From contig NZ_PVNG01000006.1 of NCBI RefSeq assembly GCF_003001935.1, forward strand, positions 124,001 to 188,000: a DNA stretch of 64,000 bases. The letters run 5' to 3'. The position numbers and the translations under genes are program-made. This document shows, piece by piece, positions 25,072-34,514 of this stretch (the first letter of the stretch is position 1; every line of letters begins with the position of its first letter). Below the pieces are notes generated by a model, which had not been told where the DNA came from, ran no database searches, and saw only the letters and a list, made by a program, of their open reading frames with translations. Source of the DNA: Nonomuraea fuscirosea (GTDB lineage Bacteria; Actinomycetota; Actinomycetes; Streptosporangiales; Streptosporangiaceae).

Positions 25072-27519
25072 ATGTCTTCAAGCGAGCCGTCGACAGACCT
25101 CCTGTTAGGAGTATACCAGGGAATGGCTAATCGTCAAGATGGTCTTGCGCAAGCCCTTGACACCGAGCAGCGCACCGTGGCGCGGCTCTACGACCTGCTC
25201 GACGTCGCCAGGAAGCGGGCCGAGGCGACGCTGCGCGAGGTGTACGGCAGGGGCTCGGGCGCGGGAACGCGGCAGGCGATGGTGGAACGCGAGGCGCTGG
25301 CCTCTGAGCAGGCGCGGCGGCTGGCGCAGCTGAACGCGGTCGAGCGGGGGCTGTGCTTCGGCCGCGTGGACGACGGGTCGGGCCTGCGCACGTACATCGG
25401 CAGGATCGGCCTGCGCGACGAGCGGCACGAGTCGGTGCTGATCGACTGGCGGGCGCCGGCCGCGCGGCCGTTCTACGTGGCCACCGCGACCGATCCCGGC
25501 GGCCTGGTACGCCGCCGCCACCTGCACCTGAAGGACCGGGTCGTGGTCGGGATCGACGACGAGGTGTTCGACCTGGAGCGGATGAGCGAGGGTGATCGGC
25601 GCACGCTGGTGGGCGAGGCGGCGCTGCTGGCCGCGCTGCGCCGGGGCCGCACCGGCCGGATGGGCGACGTGGTGGCCACCATCCAGACAGAGCAGGACCG
25701 GGTGATCAGGGCCGGGCTGCAGGGGGCGCTGGTGGTGCAGGGCGGGCCGGGCACCGGCAAGACGGTGGCGGCGCTGCACCGGGCGGCGTACCTGCTCTAC
25801 ACCCACCGCGACACCCTCGAACGGCGCGGGGTGCTGGTGGTGGGCCCCAACCCGATGTTCCTGCGCTACATCGGCCAGGTGCTGCCCGCGCTGGGCGAGA
25901 CGCAGGTGGTGATGACCACGGTCGGCGAGATGTTCCCCGGCGTGCGCGCGACGGCGTCCGACACGCCGGCGGCGGCGGTGGTCAAGGGCGACCCGCGCAT
26001 GGCCGAGGTGGTGGCGGAGGCGGTGCGGCTGCGCCAGCGGGTGCCGGAGCGCGAGCTGGTGGTGGAGCTGGACGGCCTGCGCCTGCGGGTGCCGCACGAG
26101 ACGTGCGCCCGGCTGCGCGAGCGGGCGCGCGCGGTACGGCTGCCGCACAACATGGCGCGCAAGCTGTTCGTCACCGAGCTGCTCAAGGAGCTGGCCAGGG
26201 CCGAGGCGCGGGCGCTGGAGGAGTCGCTGCACATCGAGGAGCTGGTGATCGAGGGCGAGCCGGAGCTGAGCGAGCCCCTGGACCTGGAGGGCGATCTCGA
26301 CGATCTGGACGTGGAGCTGGCCTCGGCCCGGCTGTGGGGCGAGCCGGAGGTACGCCGCGCCCTTGACGAGCTGTGGCCGGACCTGACGCCGCAGCGGCTG
26401 GTGGCTGAGCTGCTGGCCTCGCCGGAGACGCTGTGGGCGGCCTCCCCGCCCGGCCTGGACTGGCAGCTGCTGACCCGCCCGGTGGAGGCGGAGTGGACGG
26501 ACGGTGACGTGCCGCTGCTGGACGAGGCGGCCGAGCTGCTGGGCGAGGACGACTCGGCGCGGCGGGTGGCCGCCCGGCTGGCGGAGGAGGAGCAGGCCGA
26601 GGAGCTGCTGTACGCGAGCGAGGTGCTGACCACGACGGGCCTGGCCGAGGCCGGCGTCTTCGACCGGGCCGACGTGCTGGCCGAGCGGCACGCCGACGAC
26701 GGCACGGGCCTGACCACCGCCGACCGGGCGGTGGCCGACCGCACCTGGGCCTACGGGCACGTGATCGTGGACGAGGCGCAGGAGCTGTCGCCGATGGCCT
26801 GGCGGATGATCATGCGTCGGGTGCCGGCCAAGTCGCTGACCGTGGTGGGCGACCTGGCGCAGACCGGGTCGGCGGCGGGGGCGCGCACGTGGGGGGAGGT
26901 GCTGGACCCGTACCTGGAGGGGCGCTGGCGCGAGGAGCGGCTGCTGGTCAACTACCGCACGCCGGTGGAGATCATGCGGTTGGCGGCCGACGTGCTGCGC
27001 GCGTACGCGCCCGGCCAGGAGCCGCCGGAGTCGGTACGCGAGGGCGGGGCGGAGCCGCGGGCGGTCCGCCTGCCGGTGTCCGGGCTGCCCGAGCTGGTGG
27101 CGGCCGAGCTGGCCGCACTCAGGGCCGAACTCGGCACGGACGGCGAGACCGGCCCCGGAACCGGAAACCCTGAGACCGGAAGCGGCGGGACCGGCGGCGG
27201 GACCGGGACCGGGGCTGGGAGTGGCGGCGGGGCCGGGGTCGGGGAGGGCCGGTTGGGCGTCGTGACGCCGGACGCGCGGCACGCCGAGGTGGCCGCGCTG
27301 TTCCCGCGAGGGGATCTGGACGCGCCGGTGGTGGTGCTGACGGTGACGCAGGCCAAGGGGCTGGAGTTCGACGCGGTGGTGGTGGTCGACCCGGCCGGGA
27401 TCCTGGGGCAGTCGCCGATGGGCGGCCAGGACCTGTACGTGGCGGTGACGCGGGCGACGCGCCGGCTGACGGTGATGCACGAGGGCGAGCTGCCCCCGGT
27501 GCTGTCCCGCCTGGCCTAG
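25072..27519 (+). CDS. HelD-family UvrD-like helicase (RNA polymerase-associated)
   Basis: 815-aa ATPase related to HelD, which releases stalled RNA polymerase from DNA. N-terminal coiled coil (about residues 15-85, AQALDTEQRTVARLYDLLDVARKRAEATL), the HelD-typical YIGRIGLRDERHESVLIDWRAPAARPFY, Walker A GGPGTGKT (about 224), Walker B VIVDEAQELSPMAWRM, motif III GDLAQ, motif IV NYRTPVEIM, and the last motifs LTVTQAKGLEFDAVVVVDP and YVAVTRATRRL. A Gly/Thr-rich linker of about 40 residues (27140-27250) interrupts the 2A region. An alternative ATG lies at 25123. Confidence 0.92.
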   Translation: MSSSEPSTDLLLGVYQGMANRQDGLAQALDTEQRTVARLYDLLDVARKRAEATLREVYGRGSGAGTRQAMVEREALASEQARRLAQLNAVERGLCFGRVDDGSGLRTYIGRIGLRDERHESVLIDWRAPAARPFYVATATDPGGLVRRRHLHLKDRVVVGIDDEVFDLERMSEGDRRTLVGEAALLAALRRGRTGRMGDVVATIQTEQDRVIRAGLQGALVVQGGPGTGKTVAALHRAAYLLYTHRDTLERRGVLVVGPNPMFLRYIGQVLPALGETQVVMTTVGEMFPGVRATASDTPAAAVVKGDPRMAEVVAEAVRLRQRVPERELVVELDGLRLRVPHETCARLRERARAVRLPHNMARKLFVTELLKELARAEARALEESLHIEELVIEGEPELSEPLDLEGDLDDLDVELASARLWGEPEVRRALDELWPDLTPQRLVAELLASPETLWAASPPGLDWQLLTRPVEAEWTDGDVPLLDEAAELLGEDDSARRVAARLAEEEQAEELLYASEVLTTTGLAEAGVFDRADVLAERHADDGTGLTTADRAVADRTWAYGHVIVDEAQELSPMAWRMIMRRVPAKSLTVVGDLAQTGSAAGARTWGEVLDPYLEGRWREERLLVNYRTPVEIMRLAADVLRAYAPGQEPPESVREGGAEPRAVRLPVSGLPELVAAELAALRAELGTDGETGPGTGNPETGSGGTGGGTGTGAGSGGGAGVGEGRLGVVTPDARHAEVAALFPRGDLDAPVVVLTVTQAKGLEFDAVVVVDPAGILGQSPMGGQDLYVAVTRATRRLTVMHEGELPPVLSRLA
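25144..25153. promoter_or_regulatory. Palindrome in 5' end of HelD gene
   Basis: CTTGCGCAAG, flanked by GG and CC, giving GG-x-CTTGC/GCAAG-x-CC. It lies about 75 bases into the assigned coding region, next to a CTCCT-GTT-AGGAG hairpin (from 25099). A rifamycin-associated-element-like site is possible; I cannot check the consensus. Confidence 0.3.
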
Positions 27520-27521
27520 AG

Positions 27522-27539
27522 ATCTACAATGTAAAGGCG
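27522..27539 (+). repeat. Dispersed 18-bp motif, copy 2
   Basis: ATCTACAATGTAAAGGCG, 3 bases after the HelD stop codon. The following GGCGGCG/CGCCGCC arms may form a terminator hairpin between the convergent HelD and MarR genes. Confidence 0.8.
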
Positions 27540-27598
27540 GCGGGCTGGTTCAGGACTCGCCGCCCATACAGAGAATTCCTCTCGGCGAGGCGAGGGGA

Positions 27599-28054
27599 TC
27601 AGGCGCTGCCTTCGCGGGCGAGTTTGTCGGCCACGTCGCGGATCGTCCGGGTGACGCGGTCGAGGGCGCGCAGGGTCTCGGTGTCGAGGTGCTCCATGAT
27701 GCGCCGGTAGTGCTGGACGCCGGTGTTGCTCATGTCCTCGATCAGCTTGGTGCCGGCCGGGGTGAGCTCGACGCGGCGTACGCGGCGGTCGTGCGGGTCC
27801 TCGTGCCGGCCGACGAGGCCGTGGGCGACGAGGCGGTCGACGATGCCGGTGACGGTGCCGAGGCCGACGCCGAGGTTGTGGGCCAGGTCCTGGCCGGAGG
27901 CGGAGCCGGTGGCGGACAGGATCATGATGACCTTGAGCTGCCTCATGGTGAGGTTGGAGCTGAACAGGGGGGATTGGTGCTGGGCGAACAGCCTGCCCAG
28001 GCCCTGCTGGGTCTGGGTGATCCGGCTGATCAGCTCTTCGCGTTCGTTGCTCAC
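27599..28054 (-). CDS. MarR-family transcriptional regulator
   Basis: 151-aa winged-helix regulator: SNLTMRQLKVIMILSATGSASGQDLAHNLGVGLGTVTGIVDRLVAHGLVGRHEDPHDRRVRRVELTPAG covers the DNA-binding core. I chose the GTG at 28054, with GAGAGG 5 bases before; GTG 28060 or TTG 28117 are alternatives. Divergent from the RND pump, so it probably represses it; the 100-base gap holds an A/T-rich TCTAAATATTCG patch. Confidence 0.9.
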   Translation of the reverse strand: MSNEREELISRITQTQQGLGRLFAQHQSPLFSSNLTMRQLKVIMILSATGSASGQDLAHNLGVGLGTVTGIVDRLVAHGLVGRHEDPHDRRVRRVELTPAGTKLIEDMSNTGVQHYRRIMEHLDTETLRALDRVTRTIRDVADKLAREGSA

Positions 28055-28157
28055 ACTCACCTCTCGCTTCCTGAGAAGGTTATCAGGAAAGCTCGGTCCG
28101 TCTAAATATTCGTTCAAGGCGAAGTGTTAGTGTGGGGCGAACTCTTGGAGGGGGAGT

Positions 28158-31100
28158 ATGACCGCATTCGCCCGGCTGAGCCTGCTCAACCGCAGCCTTG
28201 TCATCTTGCTGGCGATCGTGCTGAGCGCGTTCGGCGTGTTCACGATCCCGCAGCTGAAACAGCAGCTGCTGCCGTCCTTGTCGTTTCCCGGCGCGTTCGT
28301 GATCGCGCCGTTCCCGGGTGCGTCACCGGAGATCGTCGAAGATCAGGTTACCGCTCCGATCGAGGACTCCTTCCAGGGGCTGGCCGGGATGGAGCAGATG
28401 ACGTCGACCTCGAAGGAGGGCCTGGCGCAGATCCAGGTGGCCTTCGAGTACGGCACCGACATCGAGTCGTCGCTGAACAAGATGCAGCAGGCGATCAGCG
28501 GGGTGCGGCTGCCGGACGGCGTGGATCCGCAGGTCGTGGCGGGCAGCACCGATGACATCCCGGTGCTGGTGCTGGCGGTCGGCGACGGCGGCGACGAGCG
28601 GGCGATGGCCGACAAGCTGCGCCGGATCGTGGTGCCGGAGCTGCAGAGCGTGGAGGGCGTACGGGAGGCGACGGTCACGGGCACCCGTGACGAGGTCGTC
28701 ACCATCGAGCCGGACACGAAGAAGATGGCGCTGGCGGGGGTGTCGGCGGCGCAGATCCCCGACGTGCTGAAGGCGAACGGCACGCCGATCCCGGCGGGGA
28801 CGCTGATCTCGGGTGAGAAATCGCTGACGGTGCAGGTGGGCTCGCGGGTCGACTCGGTGACCAAGCTGAAGAACCTGTATCTGACGCCCGCCCAGCCCTC
28901 GGCCGCCCAACTGCAGCAACAGCAGCAGCAGGCACAGGCTCAGCAAGCCCAGCAGGCCCAGGCGCAGGCTCAGGCGGGCCGGCCGGGGCAGCCGGGCCAG
29001 GGGCAGCCGGGCCAGGGGCAGACGGCGCAGCAGCCGGTCGCGCCGCCGAAGCCGCCCAAGCCGGTCAAGCTGGGCGACGTGGCGAAGATCACCCGTGGTC
29101 TTGAGACCGCGACGGCCATCACCCGCACCGACGGCAAGCCGAGCCTGGGCGTGTCGGTGACGATGGTGCCCGACGGCAACGCGGTGGCGATCTCGCACGC
29201 CATCGGCGAGAAGCTGCCCGACCTGACCAGGGCGCTGGGCGACGGCTCGGACACGGCGGTGTCGGTGGTGTTCGACCAGGCCCCGTACGTGGAGCAGTCG
29301 ATCGAGAGCCTGACCACCGAGGGCCTGCTGGGCCTGGTGTTCGCGGTGCTGGTCATCCTGGTGTTCCTGCTGTCGGTGCGTTCGACGCTGGTGACGGCGG
29401 TGTCGATCCCGCTGTCGGTGGTGATCGCGCTGCTGGCGCTGTGGGCCGGCGACTACTCGCTGAACCTGCTGACGCTGGGCGCGCTGACGATCGCGGTCGG
29501 CCGGGTCGTGGACGACTCGATCGTGGTGCTGGAGAACATCAAACGGCATCTCGCCTACGGTGAGGCCAGGCTGCCGGCGATCTTGACGGCGGTGCGGGAG
29601 GTGTCGGGGGCGGTGACGGCCTCGACGCTGACGACGGTGGCGGTGTTCGCGCCGATCGCGCTGGTGGGCGGCCTGGTGGGCGAGCTGTTCAGCCCGTTCG
29701 CGATCACGGTGACGGTGGCGCTGCTGGCCTCGCTGGTGGTGTCGCTGACGGTGGTGCCGGTGCTGGCGTACTGGTTCCTCAAGACGCCGGACCTGACGCC
29801 GGAGCAGGCGCGCAAGCAGCGTGAGGAGGCCGAGGCCAAGGAACTGCGCTCGCCGCTGCAGCGGGCCTACCTGCCGGTGCTGCGTTTCGCCACCCGGTTC
29901 AAGCTGGTGACGATCCTCATCGGGGTGGCGGTGTTCGTCGCCACGATGGGGCTGGCCGGCGGGCTGCAGACGAACTTCCTCGACTCCTCCGGGCAGAACA
30001 CGCTGTCGTTGTCGCAGCGGATGCCGGTCGGCACGGACCTCGCGACCACGGACGAGGCGGCCAAGAAGGTCGAGGAGGTGCTGGCCGCGCAGGACGGCGT
30101 CGAGACGTACCAGGTGAACGTGGGCGGCGGCAACGCCATGATGGGCGGCACCGGCGGCGGCGCCGACCGGGCCTCGTACTCGGTGACGCTGGCGGAGGAC
30201 TCCGACACCGCGACGATCGAGCAGGAGCTGCGTACGGCGATCGGGGGCCTGTCCGGGGTCGGCGAGGTCACCGTCGGCGGCGGGGGCGGCGGCGGGGGAG
30301 GGTTCGCCTCCGACTCGATCGACGTGATCGTACGGGCGCCCGACACCGAGGCGCTGCGTGCCGCGACCGACCAGGTGAAGCAGGCGATGGGCGAGGTGTC
30401 CGGCCTGCGGGACCTGTCGTCGAACCTGGAGACCAGCGCGCCGCGCGTCGAGGTCGTGGTGGACCGGGAGGAGGCCGCCGAGCGGGGCCTGTCGGAGGCG
30501 CAGGTCGGGCAGGCGGTGGCGCAGGCGTTCCGCGGCGCGCCGCTGGGCCAGATCGTGCTCGACGGCCGTACGAGCGACCTGGTGCTGCGCGGCGCCGACG
30601 CGCCGGACGACCTGAAGGCGATCAGGGACCTGAAGCTGCCCACGGCGGGCGGGCTGGTGAAGCTGTCGTCGGTGGCCGACGTGCGTGAGGTGGCCGGGCC
30701 GACGCAGGTGACCAGGATCGACGGGGAGCGTTCCGCGACGGTGTCGGCCAAGGCGGAGGACTCCGGCGACCTGGGCACGGTGACGCAGGCGCTGACGGCG
30801 AAGCTGGACGGGCTGCAGTTGCCGGCGGGCGCCTCGTACGAGATCGGCGGGGTCTCGGCCGACCAGGCCGACGCGTTCGCCGACCTGGGGCTGGCGATGC
30901 TGGTGGCGATCGCGATCGTGTTCATGATCATGGTGGCGACGTTCCGCAGCTTCATCCAGCCGGTGATCCTGCTGGTGTCGATCCCGTTCGCGGCCACGGG
31001 CGCGATCGGGCTGCTGGTGGCGACGGACACGGCGCTGGGCGTGCCGGCGCTGATCGGCATGCTGATGCTGATCGGCATCGTGGTGACGAACGCGATCGTG

Positions 31101-31454
31101 CTGATCGACCTGATCAACCAGTACCGCGAGCAGGGCATGGGCGTGGTGCAGGCGGTGATCGAGGGCGGCCGGCGCCGGCTGCGGCCGATCCTGATGACGG
31201 CGGTGGCCACGATCTGCGCGCTGACGCCGATGGCGCTGGGGGTGACGGGGGCCGGCGGGTTCATCTCGCAGCCGCTGGCGATCGTGGTGATCGGCGGCCT
31301 GATCTCCTCGACGCTGCTGACCCTGGTGCTGGTGCCGACGCTGTACGTGGTGGTGAGCCGGGAGCGCGGCGGCAGCTCGCGGCACGCCTCCGGACGTCCG
31401 GCGGAGGGCGCAGGGGAGGCGGGCCAGGAGAAACTGGCCGGCCAGCCCGCGTAA
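28158..31454 (+). CDS. RND-family efflux pump (HAE1/SwrC-like)
   Basis: 1098-aa proton-driven exporter: 12 helices in two 6-helix halves with two large extracellular porter loops. The TM4 proton relay reads GRVVDDSIVVLENIKRHL (DD near residue 453). ATG 28158 has the strong site GGAGGGGGAG. Odd features: a Gln/Ala-rich insert (residues about 247-300, LQQQQQQAQAQQAQQAQAQ then GQPGQGQ repeats) in the first porter loop and a nine-glycine run near 710. No membrane-fusion or outer-membrane partner lies nearby, as usual for single-component pumps of monoderms. Divergent MarR probably controls it. Confidence 0.93.
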   Translation: MTAFARLSLLNRSLVILLAIVLSAFGVFTIPQLKQQLLPSLSFPGAFVIAPFPGASPEIVEDQVTAPIEDSFQGLAGMEQMTSTSKEGLAQIQVAFEYGTDIESSLNKMQQAISGVRLPDGVDPQVVAGSTDDIPVLVLAVGDGGDERAMADKLRRIVVPELQSVEGVREATVTGTRDEVVTIEPDTKKMALAGVSAAQIPDVLKANGTPIPAGTLISGEKSLTVQVGSRVDSVTKLKNLYLTPAQPSAAQLQQQQQQAQAQQAQQAQAQAQAGRPGQPGQGQPGQGQTAQQPVAPPKPPKPVKLGDVAKITRGLETATAITRTDGKPSLGVSVTMVPDGNAVAISHAIGEKLPDLTRALGDGSDTAVSVVFDQAPYVEQSIESLTTEGLLGLVFAVLVILVFLLSVRSTLVTAVSIPLSVVIALLALWAGDYSLNLLTLGALTIAVGRVVDDSIVVLENIKRHLAYGEARLPAILTAVREVSGAVTASTLTTVAVFAPIALVGGLVGELFSPFAITVTVALLASLVVSLTVVPVLAYWFLKTPDLTPEQARKQREEAEAKELRSPLQRAYLPVLRFATRFKLVTILIGVAVFVATMGLAGGLQTNFLDSSGQNTLSLSQRMPVGTDLATTDEAAKKVEEVLAAQDGVETYQVNVGGGNAMMGGTGGGADRASYSVTLAEDSDTATIEQELRTAIGGLSGVGEVTVGGGGGGGGGFASDSIDVIVRAPDTEALRAATDQVKQAMGEVSGLRDLSSNLETSAPRVEVVVDREEAAERGLSEAQVGQAVAQAFRGAPLGQIVLDGRTSDLVLRGADAPDDLKAIRDLKLPTAGGLVKLSSVADVREVAGPTQVTRIDGERSATVSAKAEDSGDLGTVTQALTAKLDGLQLPAGASYEIGGVSADQADAFADLGLAMLVAIAIVFMIMVATFRSFIQPVILLVSIPFAATGAIGLLVATDTALGVPALIGMLMLIGIVVTNAIVLIDLINQYREQGMGVVQAVIEGGRRRLRPILMTAVATICALTPMALGVTGAGGFISQPLAIVVIGGLISSTLLTLVLVPTLYVVVSRERGGSSRHASGRPAEGAGEAGQEKLAGQPA

Positions 31455-31472
31455 GACCTCCGGCAGGCTGAC

Positions 31473-31518
31473 ACGCGTACGGCGGGCGGCGATGCGGATC
31501 GTCGCCCGCCGTACGCGT
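31473..31518. terminator. Strong bidirectional terminator hairpin
   Basis: Arms 31473-31493 and 31498-31518 pair over 21 bases (one G-U) around a GCGG loop. It sits between the convergent RND gene and the secreted unknown gene. No U tract, as common in high-GC actinomycetes. Confidence 0.75.
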
Positions 31519-31539
31519 ATCAGGGACCGGATCGGCAGG

Positions 31540-32790
31540 TCAGCCTTCGGCGGGCAGGCGGGCGAGGGTGCGCATGAGAGTGGTGCGGCCGGTGCGCAGG
31601 GCGGCGGCCGGGTCCGTTCCCGCCGGGCCCTGCCAGCGGAGGTGCACCACGGTCGTGCCGTGGCGCACGCCCACGGCGACATGAGCGACCGAGCGGCGGA
31701 AGGCGCCCTTGGGCCGGGGCGGCGACTCGGGGTGCCGCACGGCGAACGTCCTGATCTGTCCGGCCCACGGGCCGCTGGTGAAGGGGTCGAGCCGGGGATC
31801 GACGCTGTAGGACGGTTCGTCCTCGTCGGAGGAGCATGAGCCGTCCCAGCCGAGCGGGCGGGCGCGCGCCCGTTCCGCACTGTGCTCGTCGGGCAGGAAC
31901 AGCACGTCCTCGCGGACGGAAACGCCGCCGATGAGACGGCGGGTGACGGCGGGCGCGCCGGCATGGGCGTTCTGCTCGTGCGAAGGGTCGCCGCAGACCC
32001 GTTCGTGCGAGCGCGGCCCGGCCCCCGGCGCCGGCCACAGCGTCATGTCCTCGCCGTACGAGGAGGCAGGGGGAAGGGCGGCGGCCATCCTGGCCGAGGC
32101 CGACCGCGTGGCGGTGGCTGGCGCGGGTCCGGCAGGGTCGCCGCCGACGGCTCCCAGCACGGACGTGGCCGACGCGGTGCCCTGGAGCAGCACCTGCCGG
32201 CCGGGCCCGGCGCCCACCTCGAACGGCCAGGCCCACGTCACCTCCGCCAGCAGCCCGCCACGCGCGGCCACGATCGTCGCCACGGCGCCCGGCTCGCCGT
32301 CGTCCCAGGCGTCCATCGCGACCAGCGCCCGCACACCACGCCACCCCAGCCGGTCGAACCCCGCCACGTCCTGGAGCGCGTCACGACCGGGGCGATCGCA
32401 CTCCCCGCTGCCCCGGCGGGCGGCCGTGACCGCGCCGGCCGCCGCCTCGGGGGAGATGAGCCAGAAGCGGACCCGCAAGGGCTGCTCCAGCTCCGGGAGG
32501 AGCAGCTCCCCGCTGTAGGCGGGCACACCCTCGGGCGGCGTCCGGGTATCGACGCCCTGCGGCCGGCACCATGCGAGGAGGGGAGCGCTGGGAGGGATGA
32601 CGTAGGGGGCGCGGGTGGCGTCGTCGTCGAGGTGCCGGCGGAGCCGATCGGCGATCTCCTCGACCGAGGTGGCAGCGGCGGCGGGCGCCGGCAGGGCGGG
32701 CGACTTCAGCTGATCGGCGACGCCGAGGGAGAAGAGGAGGGTGATGGCCGCGGCCGCGATGCGCGTCCCCGGGGGTCTGGCAAGATCCAC
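31540..32790 (-). CDS. Secreted or membrane-anchored protein of unknown function
   Basis: 416 aa from a GTG. The N-terminus (RIAAAAITLLFSLGVADQLKSPALPAPAAAA) is a signal peptide or anchor. The body holds several cysteines (WCRP, GECDR, CGDPS, GSCSSDEDE) and two halves with similar VAVGVRHGTTVVHLRWQG and ATIVAARGGLLAEVTWAW strands. No family recognised. A short leader and no ribosome site suggest a leaderless start, not proven. Confidence 0.7.
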   Translation of the reverse strand: MDLARPPGTRIAAAAITLLFSLGVADQLKSPALPAPAAAATSVEEIADRLRRHLDDDATRAPYVIPPSAPLLAWCRPQGVDTRTPPEGVPAYSGELLLPELEQPLRVRFWLISPEAAAGAVTAARRGSGECDRPGRDALQDVAGFDRLGWRGVRALVAMDAWDDGEPGAVATIVAARGGLLAEVTWAWPFEVGAGPGRQVLLQGTASATSVLGAVGGDPAGPAPATATRSASARMAAALPPASSYGEDMTLWPAPGAGPRSHERVCGDPSHEQNAHAGAPAVTRRLIGGVSVREDVLFLPDEHSAERARARPLGWDGSCSSDEDEPSYSVDPRLDPFTSGPWAGQIRTFAVRHPESPPRPKGAFRRSVAHVAVGVRHGTTVVHLRWQGPAGTDPAAALRTGRTTLMRTLARLPAEG

Positions 32791-32854
32791 GACAGATACG
32801 ACGCGGGGGAACCGGCGGAAGTTGGCCCGGGCGCGTCCTTTCGCCCAATAAGAA

Positions 32855-32872
32855 ATCTACGTTGTAAAGGCG
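32855..32872 (+). repeat. Dispersed 18-bp motif, copy 3
   Basis: ATCTACGTTGTAAAGGCG, 65 bases upstream of the GTG at 32790 (minus) and about 210 upstream of purB. The only copy not next to a stop codon. Confidence 0.8.
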
Positions 32873-33069
32873 CTGGAATGTTGCAGATCACACCCAACCC
32901 CTACACAGCCACAACACCGACGAGGTAAGGGCTGCGAGCTTTGCACAGTCGTGCCAGGTGCGAGGCTGCGGAGGGGTTCGTTACCGCGCCTGGGCCGGTC
33001 GCTCGGGACGGGGGCGGGACGGCCTTTCCCGCCTCTATGGCCCCTGATCCGGCACGCGGGCGGTGTGAA

Positions 33070-33075
33070 TAGACT
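33070..33075 (+). promoter_or_regulatory. -10 box of leaderless purB mRNA
   Basis: TAGACT, 8 bases before the GTG at 33084. No clear -35. Confidence 0.5.
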
Positions 33076-33083
33076 TGTCCGAC

Positions 33084-34514
33084 GTGACGTCGAAGCCGCG
33101 TATCCCGAATGTCCTGGCCGGCCGCTACGCCTCGGCGGAGCTGGCCCGCCTGTGGTCGCCCGAATACAAGATCATCGCTGAGCGGCGGTTGTGGCTGGCG
33201 GTGCTGCGGGCGCAGGCCGAGCTCGGGGTGGCGGTGCCCGAGGGTGCGCTCGCCGACTACGAGAAGGTGGTCGAGCAGGTCGACCTGGACTCCATCGCCG
33301 CGCGTGAACGCGTCTCGCGGCACGATGTGAAGGCGCGGATCGAGGAGTTCAACGCGCTGGCCGGGCACGAGCAGGTGCACAAGGGCATGACCTCGCGCGA
33401 CCTGACCGAGAACGTCGAGCAGCTGCAGGTGCGCGACAGCCTGCTGCTGGTACGCGACCGGGTGGTGGCGCTGCTGGCCCGGCTGGCCACGCTGGCCGAG
33501 GAGCACGAGGCGACGGTGATCGCGGGACGGTCGCACAACGTCGCGGCGCAGGCCACCACGCTGGGCAAACGCTTCGCCACGGCGGCCGATGAGCTGCTGG
33601 TCGCCTACCGGCGGCTGGAGGAGCTGCTCGCCCGCTATCCGCTGCGCGGCATCAAGGGCCCGGTCGGCACCGCCCAGGACATGCTGGACCTGCTGGGCGG
33701 CGACCGGGGCAAGCTGGCCGAGCTGGAGCGGCGGGTGGCCGCCCATCTGGGGTTCGAGCACCGTTTCGCCAGTGTGGGGCAGGTCTATCCGCGTTCGCTG
33801 GACTTCGAGGTCGTCACCGCGCTGGTGCAACTGGCGGCGGCGCCGTCCTCGCTGGCCAAGACGATCCGGCTGATGGCGGGTCAGGAGCTGGTGACGGAGG
33901 GGTTCAAGGAGGGGCAGGTCGGCTCCTCGGCGATGCCGCACAAGATGAACACCCGCTCCTGCGAGCGGGTCAACGGCCTGGCCGTGGTGCTGCGTGGTTA
34001 CGCCTCCATGGTGGGCGAGCTGGCCGGCGACCAGTGGAACGAGGGCGACGTGTCGTGCTCGGTGGTCCGCCGGGTGGCGCTGCCGGACGCGTTCTTCGCC
34101 TTCGACGGGCTGGTGGAGACGATGCTGACGGTGCTGGAGGAGTTCGGGGCGTTCCCAGCGGTGATCGCCGCCGAACTGGGCCGTTACCTGCCGTTCCTGG
34201 CCACGACGAAGATGCTGATGGCGGCGGTGCGGGCCGGGGTGGGCCGCGAGCAGGCGCACGAGCTGATCAAGGAGCACGCGGTGGCGGCGGCGCTGGCGAT
34301 GCGCTCGCGTGGCGCGGCCAACGAGCTGCTGGATCGCCTGGGTGGCGATGAGCGGTTCCCGCTGGATCGCGACGGGCTGGCGGAGCTGCTGGCCGACCGG
34401 GTGTCGTTCACGGGGGCGGCGGCCGATCAGGTGGCGGCGGTCGTGCAGGCCGTGGGCGAGGTCGTGGCGGCGCATCCGGAGGCGGCCGGGTATCGTCCCG
34501 GCGCGATCTTGTGA
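33084..34514 (+). CDS. purB: Adenylosuccinate lyase
   Basis: 476-aa fumarase-superfamily enzyme of purine synthesis: cleaves SAICAR and adenylosuccinate, releasing fumarate. Signatures: HEQVHKGMTSRDLTEN, GRSHNVAAQATTLG, KGPVGT, and the loop GSSAMPHKMNTRSCERVNGL (about residue 283). I chose GTG 33084, 8 bases after a -10 box; TTG 33075 overlaps that box. Its stop overlaps the GNAT start (GTGA). Confidence 0.96.
   Translation: MTSKPRIPNVLAGRYASAELARLWSPEYKIIAERRLWLAVLRAQAELGVAVPEGALADYEKVVEQVDLDSIAARERVSRHDVKARIEEFNALAGHEQVHKGMTSRDLTENVEQLQVRDSLLLVRDRVVALLARLATLAEEHEATVIAGRSHNVAAQATTLGKRFATAADELLVAYRRLEELLARYPLRGIKGPVGTAQDMLDLLGGDRGKLAELERRVAAHLGFEHRFASVGQVYPRSLDFEVVTALVQLAAAPSSLAKTIRLMAGQELVTEGFKEGQVGSSAMPHKMNTRSCERVNGLAVVLRGYASMVGELAGDQWNEGDVSCSVVRRVALPDAFFAFDGLVETMLTVLEEFGAFPAVIAAELGRYLPFLATTKMLMAAVRAGVGREQAHELIKEHAVAAALAMRSRGAANELLDRLGGDERFPLDRDGLAELLADRVSFTGAAADQVAAVVQAVGEVVAAHPEAAGYRPGAIL

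Noticed and set aside
25105..27480. 791-aa minus frame antisense to HelD
   Set aside because: His/Gln/Arg-rich shadow.
28323..31964. 1213-aa minus-strand frame antisense to the RND pump
   Set aside because: His/Arg/Gln-rich shadow of a high-GC gene, no start signal or domain.
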